From: Tridacna crocea
Lineage: Eukaryota > Mollusca > Bivalvia > Cardiida > Cardiidae
Length of the DNA: 64,000 nt
Assembly: GCA_943736015.1 (NCBI GenBank)
Contig: OX031058.1
Span: 22,407,001 to 22,471,000 of the forward strand
Reading direction: 5' to 3'
Shown: positions 1-12,087 of the stretch, piece by piece
Layout: each line of letters starts with the position of its first letter
How positions within the stretch are numbered: position 1 is the first letter of the stretch
The notes under the pieces: model-generated
Seen by the model: the letters and a program-made list of their open reading frames with translations, nothing else
Told to the model about the DNA's origin: nothing
The model's database searches: none
Position numbers and translations under genes: made by a program

Positions 1-274
1 TAATAGCAATGGAGAAAATGGCTTTTATCAATACGTTTTAGGAAAAATCAGGCCTGTTTTAGCTTAGAAATGTATTCCGGTCCTGTGTACCGAGGATGCC
101 GAAATTAGATAGATGAGTATTTGTAGAGTTCTTTTACCACTAAATGTATTTCGGACAACATTCCTTCTGAACCGTTTGCTATTTCCCCACATAAACATCG
201 TCGTAATGATGATCAGAGTTGAAAGAGAAAAAAATGTTTGTCGCATTGACTAAAATCAGATCTAGGATCGAATT

Positions 275-508
275 TTACTTAATCATTTAGCAGACGACAA
301 AATTTTGGCCTTGTCCAAATCGAAAGTATTTGCAGACGACAAATTCAGTCTGAATCAAATGGTTCAATTGTACTTTGATAGGGTAGACAGCATTGTGGGA
401 AAAGAAGAAAATGCTGGTTATCAGCATGTTCTCTTTTTCCCCAAAATATTTTCAAACGGCTTCTTTCCTAAGGTCGTTAAAAGTCGTTATTATATGGTAA
501 TGGGTTAA
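275..508 (+). mobile_element. H1 MITE (TTAA hairpin family), left end decayed
   Basis: Family definition: TTAA-CCC(A/T)TTACCA at one end, TGGTAA(A/T)GGG-TTAA at the other, an A-arm (GCATTTGCAGACGACAAA), a B-arm (AGAAGCCTTTTGAAAACA type) and a central hairpin GGAGAAAATGCTGG/CCAGCATTTTCTCC. In this copy the A-arm is left and the right TTAA is intact. Confidence 0.7.
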
Positions 509-679
509 CTGAAGAATCGAACCAGCGACCTCTTCCCCTGATATTCAAGCCATTTTTGGTCGGCTCGGCATCTATAACTATTAAAAATTCGAACCATGCA
601 AGTCATACTTTGTTGTGACATGGGTTATATCCGGGAGCCGAGTTTTAATTCATACTAATGCACTCTGGCAAAAAAGGGC

Positions 680-960
680 TTAACCCATTACCAAACGACA
701 ATATTTTAGACTGGTCCAAATTGAAAGCATTTGCAGACGACAAAATAAAAGTGACTGAAAATTTGAAATTTGTTTTCTGGAGGGTAGAAAACATTGTGGG
801 GAAAAGAGAAAATGCTGCTAACCAGCAATTTCTCCTTTTCCCACAATGTTTTCTACCCTATCGTAGGCAGAAATCATCTTTTCAGCAAGAGTTGTATTGT
901 CGTCTGCAAATGCTTTCAATTTTGTCTAGTCCAAAGATTTGTCGTTTGGGAAAAGGTTAA
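680..960. mobile_element. H1 MITE with A-arms at both ends
   Basis: Both flanks are A-arms in opposite orientation, so the whole 281 bp is one imperfect palindrome rather than the usual A-hairpin-B. TTAA at both ends. Confidence 0.8.
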
Positions 961-1069
961 ACAAATCTCATCATTTCGTTTGAAAATGCTTTCAATATGG
1001 AGGATTTTCAGTATGGAGGCTTCGCCTATTTTGTCGTCTGTATAAATTTGACCCCATCGTTGCCTACAT

Positions 1070-1208
1070 TTGTTTTGTGGAGGGTAGAAAACATTGTGGC
1101 AAGAGGAGAAAATGCTGGTTACCAACATTTTCTCCTTTTCCCACAATGTTTTCTAAAGGCTTCTTTTTCAGGGGCGTCAAAAGTAGGGATTGTGTGGTCA
1201 TGGTATAA
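1070..1208 (+). mobile_element. H1 MITE, A-arm missing
   Basis: Hairpin and B-arm remain; right end reads GGGATTGTGTGGTCATGG without TTAA. Confidence 0.75.
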
Positions 1209-1245
1209 TGTACCTCCATGATATAGCATACCAAGCAAGTCATCA

Positions 1246-1643
1246 CATAAAAATGAATCGATAAAACGCCATTTTGTATGCAAGCGCGCTAACTCACAAC
1301 GTAAACTTGTCCTTTGACAGACAGAAAACTAGCAAATAGCAAAAACGTTTGACACAATGTCAGCCTGCGCAGACTGTGCAGGCTGACCTGGGTCGAAACT
1401 GTTTGTAGATGTGTTAGAAATTTTTCTGCAGATGTGTTAAACCCTCTTTTTCACATAGCATGGAAAATGAATCGATAAAACGCCATGCAAGCACGCCAAC
1501 TCACAACGTAAACTTGTTCTTTGACAGACAGAAAACTAGCTAATAGCAAAAAGCTTCGACACAGGTCAGCCTGCGCGGACTGCGCAGGCTGACCTGGGGT
1601 CGAAACTTTGCAGATGTGTTAAACCCCCTTTTTCACATATCAT
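1246..1643. repeat. Direct duplication of a ~200-bp unit with a GC palindrome
   Basis: Unit 1 (~1246-1463) and unit 2 (~1464-1643) both run from AAAATGAATCGATAAAACGC through GTCAGCCTGCGCxGACTG to TGTTAAACCC and CTTTTTCACATA. Unit 1 has extra bases. Confidence 0.85.
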
Positions 1644-1835
1644 GGCCCATAATACTGTATTTGATGGATAGTTTGCGTGAAGAAGATTAGTTGTATGTAA
1701 AAAGGACAAGATGAATGAGGTTTGATGAGGTTTATCCTTTAATTAGATTTTATAAAGTTTTAGGAAACTCCCTATTGTTTAACCTTATCGATGTAATAAG
1801 ACTTTTCACCACATTCCACTATTCAACTCATTTCA

Positions 1836-2010
1836 GACCAACCATTCTACAGAACATTCTTGGTCTATGTTATAATTTTGAAATTAACACAATTTCTGAT
1901 TGGCTAAACCATTTGGTTTAGCCAATAAGAATTTGTGTTACTTTCAAATTTAGAAAATTCTTAAGAAGCAATTTTAGAATACTCCTAAGAATGGTTAGTG
2001 AATACGGACC
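1836..2010. mobile_element. MITE of the CCGTATTCACCAACC type
   Basis: Ends CAGACCAACCATTC and GAATGGTTAGTGAATACGG; inner palindrome TTGGCTAAACC/GGTTTAGCCAA. Confidence 0.75.
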
Positions 2011-2365
2011 TCTTAGTTTTATTCTAGATTAAGAAAGTAACACGATTTCTGATTGGCTTAAGCGAATGGATTAATTTATCAGATTTGGCGTTAGTTTGGA
2101 GTTCTTGAGAATGAGAATGCAACTTGAAATACGCGTCCGGAACTTTGACTTGCACCGTCCATTATCTGTAGGGTGTTGAAACTTTCAATAAAAATGGAAT
2201 TGAATAACTCCGAACATTAGAATTATGATGTAGGCAACGATGGGGTCCAACTTAGACAGATGACAAAATAGGCGAAGCCTCCATATTGAAAATCCCTCCA
2301 TATTGAAGGCATTTTCAATTGGAAATAACATTGGGGGCTAAAATGATGAGATTTGTTTAAGAGAG

Positions 2366-3125
2366 GTTGTAAAACATTATGGAAAAAGAATTAAATGTTG
2401 GTTAGTAACATTAATAAAATTGTTCTCCTTTTCTCATGATGTTTTCAAAAGCCTACTTTCTCACATTCGTAGAAACGCGAGAATGTTTGATAAAGGTTTA
2501 ATATATTCATGAAGTTTGCAGACGACATTTGCGTGTTTTACCTTTTGTTGAATAGATGACTCTTCATATTGACTGTTAATGAATTCAAATCACCATCGAA
2601 CCCCTCTGACGCATCTTTTTGTGGATTATTTAGATTAAGACCAGACCATACAAAACGTGCAGTGTGATCGTGTATCGACACTGTCCACCTTTTTGTAATA
2701 TGAATTTGTATTACCTAAAATGTCCTTTGTAAGTTCGTTTTTGTTTTATTTTGTTTTTCCTAATCAAAAAGGTCCTTTAAAAATTTATTCAACGCTCAAA
2801 GGCCTACCTTCACCAGATGACAGTATTAAGCTGCTCCATGTTGAAAAATTTGCATACAACAAAGTAAGTGTGGCTCAGTCGATGAAATTTGTCCTTGACA
2901 CAGTAGAAAACATTGTTTCAGCAGAGAAAATTCTGGCCATAATATCTCCCTTTTTTAACCATTTTTAACTCCTTGCCAGTCATCAAAATTTTATACTTGT
3001 CTAAATTAAACTTTGCACCAGATGACAATATTAGGCTTCTCCCTGTTGAAAAGTTTGCATACAACAAAATAAGTGTGCCTCAATCAATGAAGTTTGTCCT
3101 TGACACAGTAGAAAACATTCTTGTC
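2366..3125 (+). mobile_element. Diverged H1 remnants
   Basis: Weak hairpin remnant at 2366-2465 and two related A-arm copies at 2805-2968 and 2990-3125 that share CCAGATGACA and GAAATTTGTCCTTGACACAG-type sequence. Confidence 0.5.
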
Positions 3126-3129
3126 AGAA

Positions 3130-3700
3130 GAGAAATCTCTTCGCAAGCCAAGGGTGACGATCCACTACGCTACTCTACCCTTGGCGGATCGAGCTTGATT
3201 TCGACAATTTCCCGATACGTATTTTCATTGGTTGCAGCTAGCTCTAACTGCACGAATCAAATCGCTCGTGGCATTTCATCTTTGATAAAAATAGAACAAG
3301 GTCGCGACCTTTCGAATAAAACTAGAAGGTAAACATGGATACCTCCGTTGATGTGTGCAGGATCTACAATGATTTATTACCGAACAAACGTATAGATGAA
3401 CAATATTTACAGAAAGTTTCAGTGTAACCAATCAATTCGTAATAGGGGGCGTATCGCGGGAATATCGAAATCAGCCTGGATCCGCCAAGGTAAGATCCAC
3501 GTAGTATCCACGTATTCGTAAGCGGTTTGTAAAACGATATTTCATTGGCTATCAGAAATATGATGTATAGGGGGATAATAACTAGCATCCAATAGGGGGC
3601 GTATCGTGGGAATATCGAAATCGGCCTGGATCCGCCATAGTAAGGTCCACGTAGGGATCATAACCTTGTCTCGCGAAGATGGAAAAGAAAAGGTTGCCAC
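3130..3700. repeat. Three copies of a GCGTATCGCGGGAATATCG repeat
   Basis: Copies at ~3150-3220 (reverse: CCCTTGGCGGATCGAGC ... TCCCGATACG), 3447-3505 and 3593-3650 (GGGGGCGTATCG, GGCCTGGATCCGCC). The latter two are direct repeats 146 bp apart. Confidence 0.75.
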
Positions 3701-3810
3701 GATATCCCCCTTTTTCAACCATTTTTAACTCCTTGCCAGTCATCAAAATTTTATACTTGTCTAAATTTAAAGCAATTTCAGTCGACTCATCAAAAGTTTT
3801 TTCCAAAAAA

Positions 3811-3951
3811 GGTATGCATTTGCAAGATTAGAAAACATTGTGAAAAAGGGGGAAAATGCTGGTTACCAGCATTTTCTCCTTTTCCAACAAAGTTTTCATA
3901 AGGTTCCTTTCTCAGGGTCGATGAAATTTGAAATTGTTTAATGAGGGGTTA
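3811..3951 (+). mobile_element. H1 MITE, 5' truncated
   Basis: Hairpin and B-arm present, ending GGGGTTAA; A-arm mostly lost. Confidence 0.7.
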
Positions 3952-4315
3952 AAAGGCACCTTCGTAAAAGGCCGTAAACTCAGTGCACCTGATTGTTTAT
4001 TAAAGGGTCAATGAAGGCACCCCGAAGCGCGGTCAGACCTTGTGCATGGATGTTGGAGAGGTGAATAATATGTCTTTTGTCTTCTACTTTTGTCTGTCCG
4101 AGACCATCCGGATAGTTGGACAAACTAAGGACAACGTTCCGAAAAAGTCTGCAATTTTCAGTTCATTATCATTTGCGCTGATCAGTCTACTCCGGCGGGT
4201 CTTCCCACTAACTATTTCACTGCTGTAGCCCTAAGGAATAAAGTTTGATGTTCAGGAGGTGACCCTTTCTAATTTCTCCATCGCCAATGGTAACTCAAAA
4301 AGCCTTTGCGGCCAG

Positions 4316-4545
4316 TGTAATGCAGAGAAATGACCCTCCCTACAAAATGACCCATTGGTCATTTCTCTACGTAGATGAATGACCCGGGTCATTATTCTAC
4401 GTAGAAAAATGACCCCAGAGGGTGGTTTCTCTACGTAGAATAGTGACCCGGGTCACTCCTCTACGTATGTAATGAAATGACTACTGGGGTCATTTCTCTT
4501 GGTAAAATAATGACCCGGGGGGGGGGTTCTTTTCTCTGCATTACA
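4316..4545. mobile_element. 230-bp palindromic MITE with internal tandem palindromes
   Basis: Perfect 15-bp TIR TGTAATGCAGAGAAA / TTTCTCTGCATTACA. Inside are about six ~31-bp units built on ATGACCCGGGTCAT and CTACGTAG palindromes. A related fragment is at ~39620-39680. Confidence 0.85.
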
Positions 4546-5025
4546 TCGGCGTAGATCGAACACTGCTCACCCTGTCCAGTCCGATCTTGAATCGGCATCG
4601 TTTTCGGCTAATGTTTTCGGCACGTCCAGAGAGACTCATCAATTTGGTGATATATAATTTAGAGTCTGCAATCGCATCAGTTAGGACGTCTTCAGTCTGT
4701 CGTTTGAATATTTACAGCTTTTCCCAAGATCTTTTCGAAATAATTCTTTTGAATCTGGAATGTAATGGTGACATGCAGCTATGTTTAAAATGTATGAAAT
4801 AACGGCATTTAATGGTTTGTCGACAATTAGAAATATCCCAGAGGCATGAACGTCATTGTCATAAAATGAAATGCTACTTTATTGCGACAGGTTTTCGTCA
4901 TAATACTATTTTTAGCTGAGTTACATCTGCACGATTATGTACCTGTACCAGGTACGTGCAAATGGCAGAAAGTAGAAATAAGTGAAGGAAATATTTAAAA
5001 AAATAAAACTTAATATGGCTTGCAA

Positions 5026-5247
5026 CACGCGAAAAGGGGAATTCGGACATTTGCCTGAAGTGTCGTTTTGGATCAGCCTGCGCAGTCCGCGCAGGCTACT
5101 TCGAGATTTTGTGCTACAGTAGACATGCGCAAAAAAGAAAAATACATAAAAACGGAAAGTATCGTTTCGGATTAGCCAGCACGGACTGTGCAGGCTGATC
5201 CGAGACGACACTTTACGCAAATGTCGGAATGTCCCTTTTCGCGTGTT
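5026..5247. mobile_element. GCR MITE (ACACGCGAAAAGGGG ends), complete
   Basis: TIRs ACACGCGAAAAGGGG and CCCTTTTCGCGTGTT bound 222 bp that hold two separate palindromes, AGCCTGCGCAGTCCGCGCAG and AGCACGGACTGTGCAGGCT, each followed by GTCGTCTCGG-like sequence. Confidence 0.85.
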
Positions 5248-5374
5248 TCAGGTATAATAGTATCGTCCTTCCCCTTCACTTTTATCCTTTCCCGAATGAC
5301 AAGTTTTGGACTCTTCCGAATTTTAAAGCAACTTTCAATATTTCGGACTTACATGGAAGTGTGTTTGTTTACTC

Positions 5375-5525
5375 TTCACCACACAATCCGGAGTGTCAAA
5401 GACCCTGAAGGAAGAAATGCCTTTGAAAACACTGCGCAAAAAGGACAAAATACTGGTTACCAGCATTTTCTTCTATTTCGAAAATGTTTTTCTACGCTGT
5501 CAAAGATAGAAATGATATTTTGAAC
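5375..5525 (-). mobile_element. H1 MITE remnant
   Basis: B-arm GACCCTGAAGGAAGAAATGC and an eroded hairpin; ends not preserved. Confidence 0.55.
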
Positions 5526-5559
5526 TCCATGTACATCTATGGAAATGGGTCCAATTTTG

Positions 5560-7120
5560 TTGTTTGGTAAATAGTTCATTCTTTAACTAGTCAAAGATAA
5601 AATTCTAGACATTGCCAAATTAATATCATTCACTAACACGGTTCTCAGATGGTGGTACATGTAGTTGTGTGCTCAGAAAACATTGTACGAGAAAGAGCAT
5701 GGAGAGAGAGAGGGAGAGAGAGAATGAAAATTTGAGCATTTGAGCAGGCACATACGATCAAAGGATGGCGAGAAGAAAAAGAGCTGCATTGTCCAAGAAA
5801 GACTTGAGAACAATTGACAGTTATAAATAGTATCGTGGCGCCCAAGGTAACACACAAAGGAGTACAGTTGCGGACAGTGAAACAAAGCTCTAACACAGAC
5901 ATCATTCAAGTGAGGTTGATTTCGGCGTCGTCAATGAAAAGTTTACGCGTCAAATTGTCATCTTTTTTTGTCCCAGGTATTGTCATTTTCGAGCCACAAT
6001 GACGTGGACATGTACATGTAAACGCTCCTGACATAGTGCGTCACACAGGGAGGAGTATTTAGATTTTTTTTTTTTCTTTACACTTGCGTTTTTCCTGATT
6101 CTTTATTTTCTTTATTGTAAGTCTTAGCGAATGTGGTAACAAAAACATTCATGCTTAGTTCTACAATTATTATTTTTGTTTAATCTATTAAACAATACCA
6201 GAAAGCAATGGACTGCGATGCATAAAGGAATACTTGACGAGTAAAAAATTGTTGTATGCCGAAAACTTAACCTTAACTAAGCTTATATATTTTGTATTTA
6301 ATATTAGCGTCTAGACCTGATCATTTAGACAATATGGCTTAAAACCCAATCTGCACAGATCGTGCAGTCTGAACATATGATGTCAACAGTGTCCATGTTT
6401 AAGAGAAGTTCATTCTAAAATAATTTCGAATTTAAAAAAAAAAAGATGTTTCTTCCATCAACGTGGCCAGTAGGTTTTATTTGTAAACAAGTGCTTAGCA
6501 ATAGAAGGTTAATCAAAATCAAGTTCTATCTTCTTACACGGGCGTCCGAGAGAGCACATAACATGACGTCGTATTCCTCGTTTTTTTTTTTTCTTCGATC
6601 CATGTATAGACAAATTACTTGCGGACGAGCGAGGGGAATTACCTTAGGGGTTTATTAAAGAGAAAAACTGTCCAAAAAAACACATATTGTTGAAGTGTTG
6701 TCAAGTACTTTAATTATTGATACAAATAGAGGATTGCTGCTGTGACTATTTGTGTATTCGATGGCTGTTTGTCGTTCATAATATTCGTGTTTAAAGGTGT
6801 ACAACAAAGATGGGGAGGTCCAAAACGATGGTTGTGGTAAATATCTTATGTCTGTTTTCCTTTTTTTGTAGCTTTTCTTTTGTCATATTTCTTTCATATA
6901 TCTTGGTCGGTCTTATAGGACGGTTGTATAAACTTTCTTTTTTTTTACGGGAGGGGGAGTAGACTTTTTATAACCATAATAGTGCTAAATATAGTTTAAT
7001 TTGTCTTACAGACACTATATAGATCGAGATCGAAATACTCTGATGTTGTCTGGTTTTATTTTCTATGGATTTTTATGGACGCTGCTACACCATGTAAAGC
7101 TTTTTCACACATTTCGAAGT
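5560..7120. other. Non-coding stretch, nothing recognised
   Basis: A short GA-rich run (~5700-5725) and T/A homopolymers only. Open frames here are short, lack domain motifs and have no matching splice context. Confidence 0.6.
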
Positions 7121-7129
7121 TTTAACAGC

Positions 7130-8165
7130 CCTGACACAAAAATCCCTTGAAAACGTTTTGGGAAAAGGAGAAAATGTTTAATAATCTAACATGAAGAAAT
7201 CAATTTCGAATCGACTTACTACAACCCTGCATCAGAAATCTTTTTGAAACAATGTGGGAAAAAGGTAACTTGTATTATCTCCTTTTCCCACAGGGTTTTA
7301 TGATCTTACACAGAAAAATCAAGTCTGCTGGGCCACATTCAGTTGTCCTCTGTAATTGGATGCAGTTTTCACGACTCTAAAATTTTGTCGATTGGTAACG
7401 ATTTAAATGTCAAAATGAAGCAAACAAAAAGGATGCAAGAGCTGGTTTTAATGAAAGTAGACAAAATAACGGGGAACATGCTCGATGCACAATTTCAAAG
7501 TATTTTCAAAGAGGCCTTATGGGGAAGGTGACGTTAATTATATGTATGCCTTATAAATGACACAACTTAATTCGAGCGAGAAAAATGTGGAGCCCTTAAC
7601 TTTAAGAGCTAAGTTAACACTTGAGATGATTCTGAACTTGTGGTATCTTATAGGGGAATTTTCTCTCTGCCGACAAGGCAAGAGAAAGTATTATCCATTT
7701 GTATTATTTTTGTCACGTTTTTTTTTTTCGTTCATGCGGGAGTCGGTGGAAACTGTTTAATACGCCCTCTCACACAGTAGACTTCTTTTTGTGCAATGCA
7801 GCAAATTACTTTTTGAAAACAGCGTTTCAAATGTGGAAATCAGTCGCGATGAAGAATATCTATTTTTTTTTACTCAAAAACGTCATCACGTCATGTGTTT
7901 GCATGTATTTCACTATAGGCCAGGTAATTTGCTATACTTTAAAGGGACTTTTATAAACCGTCAGGTGCAAATGTATTGGCTAAGAGCTACAACTAAACAC
8001 GAAAGCGTATGAATATGTTAATCTGTTGAATGGTCCCTTTACCCCAGTCTGACAGTCTCGTGTTCTAACCATCAAGATGATGCAGCCTTTAGAAAACCTT
8101 ATGAGAACAGGAGAAAATGATGGAAACCTGCTTTTTCTCCTTTTCCCGTCATGTATTTTTCTCAA
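7130..8165. mobile_element. Scattered H1 hairpin remnants
   Basis: Hairpin-arm matches at 7138-7180, 7225-7310 and 8085-8165 (GGAGAAAATG or TTTCTCCTTTTCCC). No intact ends; the bases between them show no coding signal. Confidence 0.45.
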
Positions 8166-8500
8166 TCCTTAAACAAAGAAATTTCACCAAAGCCCGCTTC
8201 TTCGTCTGTTTATGCTTTAGGCTAGGACAATCCTTCAATTCTGCCCTTCGATGGTGAACGTAACATTTTTGCTTGCCTTCAACGCACAGAGTTTGTGCAA
8301 CACTGCAGGTGATAACACGGTATTACCTGAACTAAAAATAGCGCTTGGTTTATAAACAGCTTCGTAAAATTCTAAAATAAGGGCAGAAGAATAGTATACA
8401 CAGCGACAAAGGTTTGCTCTGTGCAGTCTGATTTTTAATGTATGTTTAAATCTATATCGCCTGCAATAGAGCAAGAAACCTTCAACAAACAAGTCCATGT

Positions 8501-8730
8501 TTAACCTTTTCCCAAACAAGCCCTTGTTTTTACGTGTCTGCAGTACAAGTCGTTTGAAAACAATGTGGGAAAAGGAGAAATTGCTCGTTACGAGCAATTT
8601 CTCCTTTTCCCACAGTGTTTTCTGCCCGTCTGGATAATTTTCTGCCATTGTGATGAAAGTTAAAATTGTCGTCAACAAACTCTTCCAGTTTGGAAGAGTC
8701 TAAAATTTGTTGTTTGGGAAAGGGTTTAAG
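8501..8730 (-). mobile_element. H1 MITE with variant, self-paired hairpin core
   Basis: Core reads GAAATTGCTCGT/ACGAGCAATTTC in place of the usual GAAAATGCTGGT/ACCAGCATTTTC, changed in both arms. Ends AACCTTTTCCCAAACA and TGGGAAAGGGTTTAA. A further hairpin fragment lies at 8755-8830. Confidence 0.85.
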
Positions 8731-9075
8731 ACACTCTGGAAGACGGACTTTCGAAATATTCACAGTGGGGAAAAGATGAAAATGATGGTAAACCATTTCC
8801 TCCTTTTCCCACAGTGTTTATGCCCTTGCAAATAAAAATATATATATGAGCCATTTTCTTTGAAAAGGAAGTTTATTGTATCTGCAAAAATGTATTGATC
8901 CACGCCAGCCTGCGCACCCCGCGCAGGTTGATGTGGATCAAAACTTTTCGATCTTTGCCACTTGATATTTTTCTGTCTGTTTAAGGGCCGTTCTACCGTA
9001 GGACACATTCCGTTGTAAGTCAAAATGGATTACGTGGATTCATAATTATGATTGCGATTACGGATGCATTTAGGC

Positions 9076-9893
9076 TTTTTTTATTGGAGCATAGCTCATG
9101 TCGTCGAATTGCTCATGGTGAGCTTTTGTGATCGCCCAATGTCCGTCGTGCGTCGTCCACATTTTCTTTAAACATCTTCGCCTCCCAAACCACGGGACGA
9201 ATCTTGATGAAACTTGGCAGGAATGTTTCTTGGGTGAAGCTCTACCGAAGTTGTTCAAGAGATTGAATTCCAGCCTAACTCTGGTTGCCATGGCAACCAA
9301 AAGGAAAAAAATAGTAATGTCTTTGAAAACCATCTTCTCTTAAACTAGAAGGCGTAGAGCTTTGATATTTGGTATGTAGCATCTCCTAGTAGACCTCTAC
9401 TAAGATTGTTCATATGATGCCCCTGGAGTCAAAATTGGCCCCGCTCCGGGAGTCAAAAGTTTGAAACATAGAAAAAGAAGGAAAACTTTAAAAATTCTTC
9501 TTCTTTGAAACTAGAAGGTACAGAGCTTTGATATTTGCTATGTAATATCTCCTATGGGCCTCTACCAAGATTGTTCATATGATGCCCCTGGGGTCAAAAC
9601 TGGCCCCGCCATGGGGGTTACAAGTTTGAAACATAGGAACAAAGAAAGAAAACTTTTAAAATCTTCTTCTCTGAAACTAGAAATGGCAGAGCTTTGATAT
9701 TTGGTATGTAGTATCTCCTAGTCGACCTCTACCAAGTTTGTTCATATGATGCCCCTGGGGTCAAAACTGGCCCCGCCCGGGGGCCACAAGTTTGAAACAT
9801 AGGAACAAAGAAGGAAAACTTTAAAAATATTTTTCTCTGAAACTGGAAATCGTAGAGCTTTGATATTTCATTATGTAGCATCCTCTAGTGGTC
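9076..9893 (+). mobile_element. Tandem-core element, 3' truncated
   Basis: Begins with T-run, GCTCATGGTGAGC-like hairpin and a CGTC-rich stretch, then about four ~165-bp units that mention the landmark GAGCTTTGATATTTGGTATG (9358, ~9525, 9690, 9856). It is the reverse complement of the family at 59249-60968. The terminal hairpin is missing; sequence changes at about 9893. Confidence 0.75.
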
Positions 9894-10104
9894 TACGATA
9901 CGATGATCTTTCCGGAAAAGAAGAATTTTCATTGTAGACCTTTACTGCTTAGTACTCAGGTGAGCCATATTATCCTCTTGTTTTATCAAAGGAACAGTAA
10001 CGTGTTACTTAGGTCACTCTGCTCTATTTATAGATCAATAATTAAGACTTTGGCGTCGTCAGATGTGAACAAATCGCTTGTCTGTCTAATCATTTGAGAG
10101 TTCT

Positions 10105-10195
10105 GTAATCACCAACCATTCTTAAGATTGGTTTAGCCAATCAGATGGTGTGTTTCTTTCAAATTTAGAAAATTCTTGAGAATAAGACAAAGAAG
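10105..10195. mobile_element. CCGTATTCACCAACC-type MITE fragment
   Basis: ATCACCAACCATTCTTAAGA then GGTTTAGCCAATCAGA and TTAGAAAATTCTTGAGAAT. Confidence 0.65.
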
Positions 10196-10304
10196 TGCAA
10201 AAGTAGAGTTTAAGTTGCCATACGAAAATTTTAGTATGAATCACTTTAATTTTACTGTCAATGACTGTAACATCAGTTCATCTTCAAGTGCATTTCACTC
10301 TCTA

Positions 10305-10520
10305 ACTCTTTACCAAACGACAAAAATTCAAACTGTTTTAAATTGAAATCATTTGCAGACGACAAAATTAAAATGATTCAAAAATTGAAATTTGCATTTG
10401 GAAGAGTAGAAAACATTGTGGAAAAAGAAGATTCTCAGCATTTTCTCCTTTTCTCACAATATTTTCAAAAGGCTATTTTTAAAGTGACGTGAAAACCAGG
10501 GATAGTTTGGTAAAGAGTTT
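10305..10520 (+). mobile_element. H1 MITE
   Basis: TTTACCAAACGACAAAA left, GTTTGGTAAAGAGTTTAA right; hairpin shortened. Confidence 0.8.
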
Positions 10521-10984
10521 AAACAATTCTTGTAATTTTCTTTTGTCCGAATACATCGTCAAGGCGAACTAATTTTTCGACCCGTACATTAAGAATGCTA
10601 GGTCAAAACGCACCCCGGATAGATGTTTCATTTAATTGATTCATGGATACGTTTCGGACTGTTTGCGTCCGAAATAATTTCGGTTTTTAGGCCGTCACGC
10701 ACTTTAACAGGGTAATCTTTTCGATCCATTTTAATCGTCTTTCTTTACCCTCATATTGCTTTGTTCACTCATTGTGCCTTTACTGAGATTATAGAACAAG
10801 ATCAGACTGCACAGTATGAGCCTGAATTCACACGGTTCAATATTGTTTGATTTCTGGCAGCGAGAAATATCATAATACTGAAATAATTCGGGTATCACCA
10901 TCAGCTCTAACGCTTTAGTTTTATTCGCTGTGGTAGTTCGAAATTTCACATATTCGAGCCATAAAATTTTTACAGTTCTTATAC

Positions 10985-11235
10985 GCCGGAAGGGTTGTAA
11001 TACGTTATAGCCTCTGTCGTTCGTCCGTCCGCCCGTCTGTCCGTCCGTCCGTTGGTAATGTCTCCTACAGTTTCTGATGGAATAACTTTTAATAATTTAA
11101 TAATAAATCTCTATGATGTGTAGATGTGCATCTGACTCTTAAAATTTGTATCTCGTTATGTGTTCTTGATTTAAATCCATTTCACTGACAAGCCCCTTCG
11201 GGCGTATAAATATATGCGCCGCTCTTCAAAACCCT
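10985..11235 (+). mobile_element. Small CCGT-containing element
   Basis: CTTATACGCCGGAAGGG at the left, CGTCCGTCCGCCCGTCTGTC inside, and CCCCTTCGGGCGTATAAATA at the right; the ends are partly complementary. A reverse fragment of the same kind is at 51725-51840. Confidence 0.55.
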
Positions 11236-11547
11236 TGTTAGTGGTGTAAGGTTCATTTTAGATATAAGTGGAGGTATTTAACATTTAGGGCTGCTCATTA
11301 GTAGTGTGTAGGATTCAGAATATATTGGCCTTAAGTTCGATCTCCATTCGAACCATTTCGTTATTTATGTGAGTCTCCTATTCCGGACACCTCAGGGCCC
11401 TGGTTCTTGTACTTGTGAAACTCAGGACATCTTTTGCTATTGGTTAATTTTCTGCAAGTGCAAGGACAAGTCTACCTGAGAACTACCACAGAATTCAGCT
11501 GTTGTTAGCGGATGGCTCCATTAAATGGCTTGTAAAGCCGTCTTTGC

Positions 11548-11712
11548 AAGCTAATCCTAAACGGCATTAGATTTCGTGCTACAATAGATTTGTGCAAAAC
11601 AGAAAATTGCATAGAAACGGAAAGTGTCGTCCCGGATTATCCTGTGCGGACTGCACAGGCTTATCAGAGACGACACTTTACGCAATGGTCCGAATGCCCC
11701 TTTTCGCGTGTT
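11548..11712. mobile_element. GCR MITE, left end eroded
   Basis: Second palindrome (CTGTGCGGACTGCACAGG) and right TIR CCCCTTTTCGCGTGTTGC intact. Confidence 0.8.
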
Positions 11713-11858
11713 GCAAGCCATTATTGCTCGCTCGGTATAATGTGTTATAGACATCCGTTAAAACTCTATTATCGCCAAAACATAGCTCATAGATCTTGTT
11801 ACTTTTTTTTTTGACTGAATATACTCGGTTGAGATATTTTACTTATTTTCGCACGTCA

Positions 11859-12087
11859 GTAACCCATTACCACATAATCCCTACCTTTGACGCCCATGAG
11901 AAAGAAGCCTTTAGAAAACATTGTGGGAAAAGGAGAAAATGCTGGTAACCAGCATTTTCTCCTTTTCCCACAATGTTTTCTACCCTTCACAAAACAAATT
12001 TCAAATTTTCAATCACTTTTATTTTGTCGTCTGCAAATGCTTTCAATTTGGACCAGTCAAAAATATTGTCGTTTGGTAATGGGTTAA
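11859..12087 (-). mobile_element. H1 MITE, near full length
   Basis: 229 bp, left target GTAA (one change), right TTAA. Hairpin arms match perfectly across the core. Confidence 0.9.

Noticed and set aside
8235..8678. 147-codon minus open frame
   Set aside because: Its N-terminal part reads through an H1 MITE hairpin and the rest has no domain or splice support.
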